Part shown: one piece after another, positions 39,684 through 51,485 of the stretch
Position numbering within the stretch: position 1 is the stretch's first letter
How the letters are laid out: each line of letters begins with the position of its first letter
NCBI GenBank assembly: GCA_024699855.1
Contig: JAMPIQ010000001.1
Location: forward strand, 3,596,001 to 3,660,000
Direction: 5' to 3'
Source of the DNA: Aphelenchoides besseyi
Lineage: Eukaryota; Nematoda; Chromadorea; Rhabditida; Aphelenchoididae
DNA length: 64,000 nucleotides
The notes under the pieces: model-generated
Databases searched by the model: none
Seen by the model: the letters and a program-made list of their open reading frames with translations, nothing else
What the model was told of the DNA's origin: nothing
Translations under genes and position numbers: made by a program

Positions 39684-41593
39684 TACAAGGTCCGTCGTGT
39701 CGATAACGTCACTGAACGTACCTCTATGATGAGGACCCCCCACGCTCTTCGAATAAACGACGTTGTGTGTGAAGAAAAAGGTGCTCACAACAACATAAGC
39801 TCTCTGAAGCAGCACAAAGATTAAGGTGTCTAATCAAATTGAAAATCATAAAGTGCATGTTAATTTTTTGAATTAGATTGTGATCTTCCCAATTAGAGAC
39901 TACAGTAATCCGCAGAAACAAATTGTCTTCGAACACCTCATGAACCAACAACGATAACAAATTCGTCATTACCGTATGATCAATAAAAACATTGCAATTG
40001 AAAAGGACATGCTAATTGTCGGGAATGCAACTGCAATTCGACAAGCTCCGAGAACTTGAATGAGACGCGTCAGAATAAGCAAACCGATAGGACAAATGGC
40101 CGTAAATTGCATATTCTTCTCTTCAAGGTGAATAAAAAGCGCCGCAGGAAAAAAGAACGGAAAGTGACGTTCTTTTCTTCAACGAGACCGTGCTTGGGGA
40201 CTCATGTTCTTCTCTCTCGGGACCGCTGAGGACAAAAACTCCTCAGCACGCCAATTTCTTATTGAACTGGCCGTTTCTTTGATGCCACTGAACGCGTCAC
40301 ACGTTGTTATCGTGTCGTCATTGACGCAAAGGTTCAGGACGGGAAAGATTTAACAAATTGCGGGGTTTATTCCAAGCATTCTACTTGTACAACCACTGCT
40401 ACTTTATGAGGTTTACACTCCAGTTCTTATCCTTAAAAAGAACGGTATACAAAACAAACCAATAACTTTTTCACAACCCGGAATTAGTTATAAAACAAGA
40501 AACGATGTAACAAAATGTAACATCCGCTTCTCGTTCAAAGTTTAATGTCACGCTCAAATAGAAACGATCTAATGGCCGCAAAAAGGAGGCTCTACGAAAC
40601 GACACGATGTCGTCAGTCCTCTTCGTTTAGTCATTACTTTTCTTAACACAACGTTTTATAAGGCCATTGCCTTCGAAGTTGCCATTTTGACCACGTAATA
40701 CGAAGATAATTGTCAAATGTTTCCGTTTTTTGGACTAACCATTTCATCCACGTCTTCAAACAGTCGTCGAGCCCCAAATTTGATGTTAGACGTTGAAGTA
40801 GAAACTGAATGTGAATCTGACGACTTACTGTAATCAAGTTATTAACTCAATTGATTGATAGCAGTTATACCGCGATCGTTTCTCCGTTTCGGAGGCTCGA
40901 GAGTTGCAGTCATTCTCGCAATCAAACGATCGTTCTCCTACAAATCGTCTTATTGTAAGTTGTGCACGAACCTACGTTTAATGCTCAAACTTGCAGTAGA
41001 TGATGGAGACATTGCAGGCAATACAGTTGATAGACTAGTCTTTAACAGCAATTATTTCGATTTACCAAAACTAAAAAACAAACGCGCAAATAGAAATGAG
41101 ACAAAATGGCGGCAAAAGCTGAACACCAGGGACAATGACCGACCTTTTTGCGACGACTTTATTGGTTGCAATGCAGCACGTTTGTCATGGGAATTCGCAG
41201 TCGGGACGGTCCATTGCGCTTCTCTGATTAGATTCTTTGATCCCACAGAGAATTGTAGCTCTCGCTTCTGCCGACTCTTCGGCTTCGACTCCATGGGGAA
41301 TCGAACGGTCCAAATGAAGCCCATCGTACGTTTTATGAGCACACGAAGCGGATCCGCTGGGAAGTGGGGCCTTGATGCTCGCTGTTACCACCGACTGAAA
41401 TGGTCGCGGTTATCGTTATCCGCGTTTTAAATTGTCTTTCGAAATTCTCGTTTCATTCGACTGAAACCCATTCGTTTGTCTCATTAATCACATGGCGCAA
41501 TTGATTGGATGTGTGGAAAACAAATTAAAAAACGAAATTGAGTTTATTCACAGATGACTTGAAAACAACTAGATACGACGTCTCGATCGTTCC
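39684..41593. other. 1.9-kb intergenic region, one long orphan frame
   Basis: Most of this stretch shows no gene. A short perfect hairpin lies at 40226-40248. From 40855 to 41430 the plus strand is open for 191 codons, but the frame begins with TTG, and the translated sequence has no recognisable motif. The other strand is also partly open there. Without expression data I leave it uncalled. Confidence 0.4.
40226..40248. repeat. Short inverted repeat (hairpin)
   Basis: GCTGAGGA and TCCTCAGC form a perfect 8-bp inverted repeat around a 7-nt loop (CAAAAAC) in intergenic DNA. It may be chance; no neighbouring element explains it. Confidence 0.4.
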
Positions 41594-42400
41594 TCAGCTC
41601 GTTTGATTTGTTGTTTGCAGTTCTTCAACAACATCGTTCCCATCATCTGTAATGCGCAAATCCGTGAATTGAATTCTCGAACTCACTTGATTGATCAGCA
41701 TTTTGGGAATGTTTCCTCGCATATCCACACAAATGAGCATGTCGACGACCGTTACGTTGGTCTTCTCGGGATGTGCACAAATTTGCCCACCACCAACCTT
41801 CAAATTCGCTCGAACTCGATTTTCAGTCGCAGAAAACTCGGGCAACTCAATCGACTTGCCGCATGTGTAAATCACTCCATCGACACATCGACGAAGACGA
41901 ATGGTCAAATAATCTCGACTAGAAACGGTTAAGATCTTCGAATTCGCGTACTGTAATATGGAATTCACATTTGAAATGATTGTCGTTCTTTACGTGCACG
42001 ATGTTCGCGTTTTCAGTCAAATCCACGACAATTTTTGCGAACTCAACGTGCTCATTCCACTTTGGCATCTCCTCCACACCTTTCCAGTCGTCTTCAATGT
42101 ACTCAGCAAGCGACATTGGACATTCAAACTTAAATTTACTTACTGAACGAATACCGTCGGTTGGTGACCTACGTGAACGCAAAACAATTTACCTTCTGGA
42201 ATGTCTATGGAATGAACGTAACTTTCCTCATTTTCCGCTTCTTTCTTCCATCCATTTTTCCTTGTTTCAAAATCGGGAGACGTAAAAATTCTGTAAACCA
42301 ACTCGAAGGTCGCACAACCTTCTTTCAGAAACGGCAGATATCGGCTTTTTTCCGATGACAACTCTTCACGAATTCCAAGCAGTTCAACTGAGTTAGCCAT
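41594..42400 (-). CDS. START-domain lipid-binding protein
   Basis: The protein starts at 42400 (MANSVELLGIREELSSEKSR) and is made of several exons with short introns. The middle exon reads KFKFECPMSLAEYIEDDWKG and FAKIVVDLTENANIVHVK. The last exon carries the C-terminal half of a START fold: SRDYLTIRLRRC, SIELPEFSATENRVRANL, TVVDMLICVDMRGNIPKMLI and NQ. The VRA motif and the D-x-G-x-IP-x-x-L-x-N motif are typical of STARD proteins (PCTP/STARD10 group), which move phospholipids or sterols between membranes. With a total near 230 residues the protein is essentially one START domain, with no extra targeting region. Which STARD subgroup it belongs to is uncertain. Confidence 0.72.
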
Positions 42401-42598
42401 TCTGAAGACAATTCGCTCGTAGACTCAAATGATCACTGAGACAAAAGAAGACGAGAAAACTTTCAGCACTTTGACTTCTCTCACTGATAAGCACAAACAA
42501 GAAGTGAGCGTTCGGTTCGGTTTTATCTTGACAGTTTGCAATGCATATTGCTGAGATTGATCTTAGACAAGAACTAACAAATGAACATGATCAAACGG

Positions 42599-44050
42599 TT
42601 AATTTGAAAACAATTGCGGCTCGTAGCGTTGCAGACGTGTAATAACCAAATCGTATGCTTCCAACGTATTTTGCAGATTTTGCGCTATTTCTTGGTCTCG
42701 TTCTTCCATTTTGGCTGTCATAATTGCCATTTCGTTTTTGTCCAAAGCATTCGACAAGCGTGTAGAATCACGACTTGAACGAGCGAACGGAATCATCAGA
42801 CGTTTTTTGACGTCTTCCTTGAATGCTTCCATATCTTCTGGCTGACTAGTCTTCGCGTAGTAGTAGCGCAACAATTCGTAGATCCGTCGACATTGAGTCT
42901 GAAATCGAAATATAAGCCAATAGACGGCACAAGGCCGACCTTGCAAATTTTCAATTGTTTGCGTGAAATGATCATCATGTTCGTCTTGAAGCCTTGACGC
43001 AAACTTTGAGCTGAGAACTCGGCCAACGGTTTGCATCGAATGCAATCGACATAATCTCGAAGCAGAATAAACGAATCAGCTGGTGTTTCGGCTATATATT
43101 AGAGTCATTTTTACTCAAATCTTCAAAGAACTTACCAGTGGTATCCAAAATTTTCTCAGAACGACAAATGTCCTCGTTGATTGCAGTCAACATTTTGGCT
43201 CCAACTCCCAATCCACGATACGGCGGCAAAACAAGAACATGAGCGAAACGAGCACGTTCATGATCGGGATACGCGTAGTATCGATACATAGTGAAATAGC
43301 CGGCCAATTTCAATGGCGGCGCGTTTTCTCCGCTTCGTTTCTCGTACAAAATGTAATGTGTGAATCGAGGATCAACATTGTCGGTGTACGAAGCTGCTTC
43401 GATGAACCACATAGTCAGTGTTTGAATTCGACACATGTACATGTCGAAATCAACACTTTGATCAATGACTTTGTATAAACAAAATTGCTGGTCGCCTAAA
43501 TTCGCATCAAATTTCAAACGCTCAACTTTCTTGAGCTTACCAACTCGAAATTCTTTGATTATGTGACCGAACGGCATAAATTCCTTTTGACGAGCACACA
43601 TACTATCGAACATTGGCCAATTCTTGATCAAACAGTTTTGCTGTTCAATCGGATACAAGAGCAGAATCTTTTCGCGAATGTCGTCGGGTATGATTTCGGA
43701 GTCGACATCGGTTGACAAACCGTTGTGTTCAATATTCAAGAAGGAATACATGGTCAAGTCAGAAAACGTGAGCTCGACCTTCAGGTCCTTGTAACCTAAG
43801 ATCTTCTCGCTGAAACAACCATATAACCTTCGATTAGACGTCAACTTACGCATCGCCAAACTGTTGGTTAGCAAATTCAATGGAATACGATGGAACAGAT
43901 TTCATTTTCGACGCATTGTCAACTAAAACAAGAAATTAGCTAATGTCCACAACATGTTTTCTTACCGAACTTAACGCGAACAGCTTCCAATGCATCCGCA
44001 ATGTACGGCTGTAGAACAGGAGAAATGGTACTTTCGTCGTCCAAATGCAT
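42599..44050 (-). CDS. HAT1: Histone acetyltransferase type B catalytic subunit
   Basis: HAT1 acetylates newly made histone H4 at Lys5 and Lys12 before chromatin assembly, together with an RbAp46/48-type partner. The start at 44050 (MHLDDESTISPVLQPYIADA) leads to the N-terminal domain (VPSYSIEFANQQFGD, GYKDLKVELTFS). The GNAT catalytic core follows: YTDNVDPRFTHYILYEKR, LAGYFTMYRYYAYPDHER and FAHVLVLPPYRGLGVG. RGLGVG is the acetyl-CoA loop (R/Q-x-x-G-x-G/A). The C-terminal helical part (CRRIYELLRYYYAKT, VKKRLMIPFARSSRD) ends LFSN at 42599. Order and length, about 400 residues, match the family. It is divergent from SLC25A46, with about 207 nt between the starts. Confidence 0.93.
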
Positions 44051-44257
44051 TTTGTCGTCAGTACGATTGAAACAAGAAACAGAAAAAACTGAAAACGCCG
44101 ATACGAAGCGATTGCCCGCCTTTTAACAAACTCGCAGTGTTCAAGATTGATTTCCGAGTGGTGGTCGTAGTTCAGTGGCTTCGGTTTTCAAGTTAACTTC
44201 TGCTCGTGAGCAAACGAATATCGTTGTTTTGAAATCGACTTAATGTTTTCCTTTTAG

Positions 44258-45771
44258 ATGGAACCACCTTACAACACGCAAACTGACTACTTCAACGCCC
44301 AACGATCTTTTCAAGCATCGCAATCCGGACAAACTGCTGAAGAAGCGAACGCTCAAAACTCTGGATACGAAGGTTATGGCGCTTATGGCGACGATGCGTT
44401 GGCTACAGCGTCAGTTGGAATTGCCAGTCTTATAAACAACGTTCTGATCGCTCATCCGTGCACCGTTCTGAGACGTCAATGTCAAGTTCATCAACACGCT
44501 CGCAAACAACATTTAATGCCGTTCACTCTTCTTCCAGTGATAGCGAAAATTGTTGCCAAAGATGTTAGTCAGATTGTTCGGTTTTTATTATCCTTTTAAT
44601 TTAGGGTGTTTGGACCTTGTGGAAGGGAGCCATTGGAACGGGAGTTTTGTGGTCGATTAGCAAAGTCTCCGAAGTTGTAATCGCCGACGTTTTCGGTCTG
44701 CCTCGTGGTCTAATACCCAATGGTAGTTCGGAGAAATTTTGGCGACACGTTTATCTTCGAGCATCAACATTCTTTGTCTCCACACCGTTCATCGTATCGT
44801 CGTTTGTTGAAACCGTTCGCTCGTCCACAGGATTCAGTATCGAAGACACGAAGGTTCTTGAGGTCTTCTTTCGCGGAGTTGATCGTCTTCGTCTCGATTT
44901 CTTTGGAGCCAAAGACAACAGTCGACGTTTCTCGTTGGTCTACTTGTCGATTCCAAATGTCTTGTTTAATACCGGTCGTTTTATGATTTCTAATTGGTTC
45001 TACAACACAATATATAATATGGCTAGACGATACGTGGTATGTTCTCAATGATTACCTACTCGTTTTTATGATCTTTTTAGTGCAAGAAACCATTGAATGA
45101 ACGCACTCGTTTTCATGCGATTTTACCCGAAATGTTTGCAACCATCACATCGGCTGCAATCAGCGATGTGATTTGCTATCCGATTGAGACGGTCATTCAT
45201 CGTCTTTATATACAAGGTGGCTTTTAGTTTACTATTCGATTCAGGATTCTTATTTTAGGCACTCGCACTCTTATCGACAATTTGGATACCGGGGCCTCGG
45301 CAATCTCAGTCACTGCAAAATATACCGGATTTCTGGATTGTCTGAAGTCGATTGTCAATCGAGAAGGATTTTCGGCTCTTTACAGTGTAAGTGTCCCGTA
45401 GATGTCGGTATTTGAAAGTTGTTTAGGGTGTTGGTGCTATTGGTCTGCAATATGTTTTGCAGTTTTTAGTCTTACGAACAATGCGCACAATTTTCGAGCA
45501 AACCGCCAATCGTATGGATCCCGTATTGCAGCAAAATGTTCCATTTCCCAGCACAAGTCCAGTCATGAATCAAAGTATGAACGCCGCACCATCAGCTCAA
45601 TTTAACGCTGTGACCGAAGCCGAACAGTACAATCTTCAATCTTCGTTTCCGACTTTTGCTCAAACCGCTTCATCTGCTGCATCGAATTGGCCGGACTTTA
45701 GATCCACCACTTTGACCACTAATCCCGGTGCTTCTGCTGGTTCTCTTAACTACGGAAATTCGTATATGTGA
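44258..45771 (+). CDS. SLC25A46: Mitochondrial outer-membrane carrier-like protein SLC25A46
   Basis: SLC25A46 is a degenerate mitochondrial carrier of the outer membrane that affects fusion/fission, cristae and ER contacts. The start at 44258 lies directly after TTTTCCTTTTAG, a splice or trans-splice acceptor. The N-terminus is hydrophilic and Gln/Tyr-rich (GYEGYGAYGDD). Carrier repeats follow: ASLINNVLIAHPCTVLRRQC, GVWTLWKGAIGTGVLW, and the diagnostic SDVICYPIETVIHRLYIQGT, TRTLIDNLDTG and YTGFLDCLKSIVNREGF. It lacks the regular P-x-D-x-x-[KR] motifs of true carriers, as expected. The C-terminal extension (about 90 residues, rich in Ser, Asn, Gln and Met, ending NYGNSYM) is longer than in the human protein. 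Five exons. Confidence 0.9.
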
Positions 45772-45824
45772 ACATATTCGATAGTTGAGTGACCATTAAA
45801 TTTCCTTAGCTTCTTTTGTTTTTG

Positions 45825-45830
45825 AATAAA
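45825..45830 (+). terminator. Poly(A) signal AATAAA of SLC25A46
   Basis: AATAAA lies 54 nt after the stop of the SLC25A46 gene. Confidence 0.6.
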
Positions 45831-46352
45831 ACTCTAACAATAAGATCTTTAACAGACGGAATCCCATGGCACAAGTTTTGTTGCTCGAGAGTAAGCCTCT
45901 GAGCTAAAGGTGCTCAATCAAGTAATAGTATCAGGAAAGTGAAATCTCCGTTTGGTTGCAACTTGAAAGCTCTCAAAATCCACAGTGACAAGGTGATTCA
46001 ATTTTGATTTTGAAGGTGTGCTCTCAAATGAGGTTGATCATTCGACTAACAATAAGAGGGTATCTCGGATTGCTGTTCATGTCCAGGATTATGATTAAAA
46101 GTTTTATCTGATGGTTAAAACCAAATTCAAAATAAAATCGGTATGTTAAGACATATTTAGCTATTTACACAAAATCTCAGTTAAACTTCAGAATAATTTC
46201 GATGTCGAGCAATAGAGGGGGATGGGAAAATGCCCGGAAACTGTTGCAATCACCGGATCTGAAGAGCAATTGTTCGATTACAAATTGCTGATTATGTTCA
46301 GTTGAAAGCTCTGGGAAAGTGGTCGAATTTAGGAAGAATTGTAAAAGATTTT
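45831..46352. other. Intergenic, no gene seen
   Basis: This holds the end of the SLC25A46 3' UTR and the probable 3' UTR of the myotubularin gene. No coding signal. Confidence 0.5.
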
Positions 46353-48668
46353 TCATTGAGAAGTGGACTTGAATTTGCTCGAATCGTTGCCATTGTCGCT
46401 TATGTTCTGATCGTTGGTTGACTGAAATGCAGAAGTTACTCTGCTCACATCTGCTAACTACTCACAAATTCCTGAGTGAACACTTGCGGATTATAACGAC
46501 AGTAGTAATCGACCCATAACTTTGCTCCCATCGGCTTGTCACCATACGATAAAAATACTTCGGCATCACGCGTATTCTCCAGATTGTAATTCGGATTCAA
46601 GAACTGACTTTTGTTTTCCAAGACATACGACCACAGTGAGACAGTCAAGTTTCGCACATTCTAAGTCACTGATAACATGAAAATGAGAGCAAATCTACTA
46701 ACCACATCGTTTCGCTCTTTCTCGCTGTTATACAAAAACGTTCCAAATCGACACGTGTACAACTCGTCGAGAATCGTTTTCAGCAGGTTCACGTTAAACT
46801 CAAAAGCAGAAGAGAACTGGAAAACTAACATCAGAATACTTTCCATCAACGAATCACCTGATTGTAAAGTTGCCAAACACAATCGATGAATTGAACAAAA
46901 ATTGGCGATCTTTCTTCGTCTTTCGGTTTGTTTTCGCCGTGACCAATACGCTAAATTCCCGACGTATGAAAAAGAACTCAAAAGACGAACATACATGAGC
47001 AAATTTGTGTCCGAAACTGCACCACTCTTTTTCTATCAAAACAATGAATCCATCAAGAGTTCGATAGTAGGAATCAATCTGGATCATAGTTAATGATGTC
47101 AATTGCGCAGTTCGATCCCAACCATCACTACAGTGTATAAAAACAGATTGCTTATTCTCGACCATGGCAACGAGAGCTCGCTTCGCTCCACTCATAATCG
47201 TTTGGATGTGATTTAACCAATTGGTTGAATCGATAATCTTCGACCAGTTGCCCATGTCAATTCGTGGATAACACGCGTTCTTGACGCGTTTCAAACTGTC
47301 GCGAATCACGTGGATGTTGTCAATTCCGATGAAATAGAATTCACAATTCTTGTATTTCTCCTCGTAACCACCACCTTTCGCTCGATTCACTGCTGCGTTC
47401 ATTAATGGACGTGCATCCAAAATAACCAACGATGTTCGATGAGGATTCGCATCGGCGATCATTTGCAAAAGACTGGAAACATAAGGTAACAAGAGACTAT
47501 AAATTACCATCTTACGCTTCATCGTCAGCCGAACGTTTGGCCGTAACTCCAACAAGTGGCTGAGCACCGCGACAAATCGAAACTCCACGTTGTTGATCAT
47601 ACCACGACAAAACCTGAAATAGTTTCTCGTCATTTTTGTCTACTTTGATTTCAGTTACCGGCAGTCTTTTCTTACTCCGATAGTCAGCTGCTTGAGAAAT
47701 CCACGACTCGCCCATTTCCACCGCTTTTCGTGGAAGCGCCAACTGAGCAAGAAAATTAATCCGTGAACACCGGTAAACCTACTAATGCCGGATAAGTGGA
47801 TGCGAATTCATACTTTGCGTTGATTGTCGTAAAATCCCAATTCTCATTCGGAACTCCCTATGAATTGAATGGTTAACAGTTGGAATGCCATCGAGAACAA
47901 ACTTGACGGTTGAATTCTTTACGCGTGTCGAAGATTTTCCATCCGTTGTTGCTGAATGTTGCACTGTAACTCGTGGCAAAAAATGGCTGAAATTCATGAG
48001 CTACAACGACAACTACTCAGCAATCGTACCTTTTTGTTTGTGTACGGAAAAGCGAATTCGATTAGCTTGTCGTAAAACCGGCGGCGAGAATGATTCTCCG
48101 GATTGTAATAAAAGATGATTTTTCTCATGTCCTGAACATTACCTATCGCTTATATTTGCTTTCTCGTTTAGTTACCTTGCATTTGATTTGAATACCATAC
48201 GAGTTGTCTTTGCGTGTGAGATTTGAACGTCCTTTCTTCTCGACCTTTGAAATGCTGCCCAGGGGAACATCCAATACATTATCCTAAACAACATCATCTG
48301 ATAACTCCAATTGCCGCTCTATTTACATCGACAAAGCCGTGAGCATGATGGAGTTCTTGAAAACGAAGACGGTAATTCGTGATCCACGCACTGCCATAGA
48401 TCTTGCCGTTGTGGGATTGGTAGCCAACATATTTTTCTGAAGAACAAAATCAACAAAATTCAGCTAATTACCTTTCATTTGAACTTTTTCGCCGGGCAAC
48501 AACCATTCGGATTCTTGATTTCCGGAGTCTCTTCGATCGATAAGAGGAATTGGTTTTTCGTTATTTGATGAAATCGTCTAAACAAGTTCATAGTGCGTAC
48601 CGATGACTCATACGTACCCGAAGTATATCCTCGTCTACAGCTTTCGAATAACTATTTCGGTTGGGCAT
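46353..48668 (-). CDS. Myotubularin-family phosphoinositide 3-phosphatase (MTM1/MTMR2-like)
   Basis: The enzyme removes the 3-phosphate of PI3P and PI(3,5)P2 on endosomes. The start at 48668 gives [17 protein letters not shown], then a PH-GRAM domain ([45 protein letters not shown]). The phosphatase core follows: [36 protein letters not shown] and the active site [12 protein letters not shown] near 47130, with catalytic Cys and Arg present, so it is not an inactive pseudophosphatase. The C-terminal part reads [20 protein letters not shown] and [19 protein letters not shown] final intron (GTGAGT donor near 46466) removes an apparent early stop and adds [18 protein letters not shown] to the end at 46353. 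There is no recognisable C-terminal coiled coil or PDZ ligand. Confidence 0.9.
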
Positions 48669-49063
48669 ATTGAGACCAAGTGAGTAAGTGATAACAAAGT
48701 CGAAGAGAATCAAAACAAAGGAATCAGCAGCAAACTAATCCATGAAGCGCAACCCGTCCGAATGCAACACAATTTACAAACAAATTCGGCGGTTTTCCTC
48801 AATGACGAATCAACTGTTGATTTTTTGATCGAACCCGAAAATCGCCGTTCGATTCGCCGTCCGTTCGCGACGGAAAGTTTTCGTGTTTGGCGTTTCGTCG
48901 ATGGACGATGACAATTGGAGTGTTCGTCTGAATTTCAGTTGAATTGTACATATTATCTTTACAACGAAATCATCGAGAATCGTAAATAGTCTTTAATCGC
49001 ATGTTTCTACGAATTCGTGTTTGCAATTCAACGATTATTTGACATCGAATTTCATTTCCAGAA
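48669..49063. other. Intergenic, no gene seen
   Basis: This gap lies between divergent gene starts and probably contains both promoters. 48780-48900 is CG-rich. A likely 5' UTR splice acceptor (TTTCCAG) sits just before the ATG at 49064. Confidence 0.45.
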
Positions 49064-49507
49064 GATGGCCAACATTTTGAAGCTGTCCACTCGTTCTTCT
49101 GATTTGATGCACGATGGTGGAAGCGAGTCAGCACCACCAGCCAAACAATCAACTCTGCTGTCCGGCAATCTGGCGACCAAACAGCTGAACGACACACCGG
49201 CAGCCAACTTCAAAGCTCCAGCTCACGAACTGTTGACTGACGCCAATCGTCGTATCAACCTCTCCAGTGTTATCGCTGAACGACGAACCATTGGCGGCAC
49301 AGCTCAAGCCGAACATTTCATCAAGTAAGTCAAATTCCTATCATTGATGAACATCTTGATTTCAGCGAACTCTATTCGGCAAGTCAAATCAATCGCGGTC
49401 CGGCCGGTTTCTGTCCCAGTTCACGTCTTCATTTGGACATGTTGCTTGGTCGGGACGAATCCATTGGTTACAGTGATTACTTGAACTTCAACAGCAATCA
49501 AATGTAA
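49064..49507 (+). CDS. Unrecognised small protein of about 130 residues
   Basis: The ATG at 49064 follows a splice-acceptor-like TTTCCAGAAG. The first exon encodes MANILKLSTRSSDLMHDGGS, then a Ser/Ala/Pro-rich stretch and HELLTDANRRINLSSVIAER. A short intron (49325 to about 49365) joins it to NELYSASQINRGPAGFCPSS and LHLDMLLGRDESIGYSDYL, ending NSNQM at 49507, with AATAAA 43 nt later. The hydrophilic start and more ordered C-terminal half suggest a cytoplasmic protein. There is no signal peptide, membrane helix or known motif. The clean intron, a poly(A) signal and protein-like composition support a real gene. I do not recognise a family. Confidence 0.62.
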
Positions 49508-49549
49508 AACTTCTGTTACATTCACCTAAGTTTAATTTGATTTTAAACA

Positions 49550-49555
49550 AATAAA
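49550..49555 (+). terminator. Poly(A) signal AATAAA
   Basis: AATAAA lies 43 nt after the TAA stop of the small unrecognised gene that ends at 49507. Confidence 0.55.
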
Positions 49556-51485
49556 CACGATCTTCGTTCGGTCTCCAATTACTCGAAAGATTCAAACTGA
49601 AAACCAAAAGTTTTTTTTCGTGTGTTGAAGTTTCAAGTTTCCGAGTTATTCTGGTCATTAGCAGAAAGTGATGGACGGTTCTAACATGATCGCGCGCTCG
49701 ATTTCGTTATAATATTGCGCGCTATCTGCCGCGTTGACCCTCAACGCGACTCCAAAGATCAGTTGGTCCATTCGATAGGATTCGAGAAAGACGCGCACGA
49801 GTGGACAGGACGAATGCACCCGAGTTAATCTGCAGCAGACTAACTGGTCTTTTCTTCGGCAGTGCACTTTACTCTCATGTGAGAATATGTGTACATTTCC
49901 GAGCGTTTGTTTGTTACTGTAGTCGTTCAATACGAAGATTTGTTTCTGATCTTTTGGTTTTTGTCTTTTCGCCCGATTTGATCGATGAGGTTGAAAGGTT
50001 TGTCGGAGGTACAAGTTTCTTTGATGAAATGTTGAAATGTCAAAGAAGATGGAATGCGATTTCAAAACCACAGTTTCCGGTGTTGATTAGAAAAATCACG
50101 TGTATTACGTACATTGTTGTTCGTACATACGTGATTTGTGTTCAAATGAACTTATTCGATTAGCGTTCTTTAGTTACAGTTTAAGGTTTTGAAGTGGTTG
50201 AGTTTACCGAGAAAAACCAATAATTTCTGAACTTCTACTTTTCCAATCAATCACTTTGATGATTTGTTTGTTAAACTGATTGGTTTTTGTTCTGTATGTG
50301 GGAGTTTGAAGTGGGTGTTTGTGTTGTGGAACAAAGTCTCGTGTAATGTTCGGCGAAGGACATTCACCGTCAAAATTCCACAGTCATCTAACCAACGTTG
50401 CATCGTCATCGCAACCTCGTCTTTTCATTTTCTTTGATTCACGTTTAAAGCTTGTGGCGAACATTTCCGTTTTAAAGAAGTGATTGTTTTGTGAAAGGAC
50501 GCAATCTTGTTACCTGAACTGTAACGGAAGTTCGACACACGTTTCCGTTCATCCGAGAAATCGACGTTTCTTTAGGATAAAAGGAACTTTAAAGGTGCGT
50601 GTGTTTCAACCAATCGTTTTTTATGACGCATTTGGCCATTGAAGAGAACGATTGATCGAGCAACGTCATGGTTCGGTGATTTCCCTTCGACAAATGCTCA
50701 TCGACCGATTGCGCTGAACGGAGGAAAGAGTGCGAACCCAACATGTTTGTTTTTTGTTCTCGTTTTGTTTTTTAGTACTCGCAGGAATCATATAAAACCG
50801 CAGGTAAAGTGATACCCCCCAGCTCTTTTAGACGCCTCTCGGTTATTAATGAGAGGACGTCTAAACGTTGTAAAATCAATACTCACCGTATTTGTGCCCT
50901 GATATTGATCGCATCGCCGATCGATTGCTTGATCGGTCGTTGCCCGCTCATACTCGTGCTTATTCTCGCAGTTTGATGGGTTGACGGCTGTGTATTGTGG
51001 TTCTGCGACTTTCCGAGCTCAAAGAGTGACCGTCAATCATAGTGCACTCGTTTTGTTCGCATGCTCACGTAACGCGCAGTTACTCTCTTCTTCTCCATTG
51101 TTAACCTTCGTATATAAACTCAAGTGTTTTTGTTACTTGTGTTCTCTGTCACTCAAAAAATTGCTCGAATTCCATTTCTGCGTCATTGAACTCAATCGCT
51201 TTGTTATGCAGTATATGTCGTCTACTTTCCGTCGCTTAAGACAATGAACAGGTTTAAATCGACCCATCGTTCTATTTTCCAAAATGGAACGCTCATTCCA
51301 TTGTTTCCGTTTTTCTGCAAATCCTCGAGAGTTCGATCGATGTGCTTGTGGTTTCTAGACGTCATAGACGGAGATCACATTGGTTGATTTCCTGGACGCT
51401 TTTTTGTTGGGTTGGTCGCGCCGTGATCTTCTATCGCGTTTATCTCTTCACAAACAGGCTTCAGCGTATAATCGTGATCAATTCA
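49556..51485. other. 1.9-kb intergenic region with a hairpin, no gene called
   Basis: Open frames of up to 137 codons (49658-50071 minus, 49801-50163 plus) overlap each other and lack protein motifs. The notable structure is the inverted repeat at 50827-50865. The last few hundred bases probably hold the promoter, leader or upstream exons of the F-box-like gene. Confidence 0.4.
50827..50865. repeat. Inverted repeat, 14-bp stem with one bulged base
   Basis: The left arm TTTAGACGCCTCTC (50827-50840) pairs with the right arm GAGAGGACGTCTAAA (50851-50865) around a 10-nt loop GGTTATTAAT. All 14 bases pair, with one bulged A in the right arm. It lies in a gap between genes. It could be an RNA hairpin (for example a small-RNA precursor) or a DNA inverted repeat; its function is not established. 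Confidence 0.55.

Noticed and set aside
41270..41310. GGGAATCGAACGG, a possible minus-strand tRNA T-arm
   Set aside because: The flanking bases do not form a 5-bp T stem or an acceptor stem, and no A box lies at the right distance.
44158..44230. tRNA-like start (GGTCGTAGTTCAGTGG) near 44165
   Set aside because: It resembles an A box, but no B-box/T-arm sequence and no acceptor-stem pairing follow within tRNA distance.
46440..46500. Early stop after QEFVSS in myotubularin
   Set aside because: A GTGAGT donor after QEF and an acceptor CATTTCAG remove the stop and give a slightly longer C-terminus.
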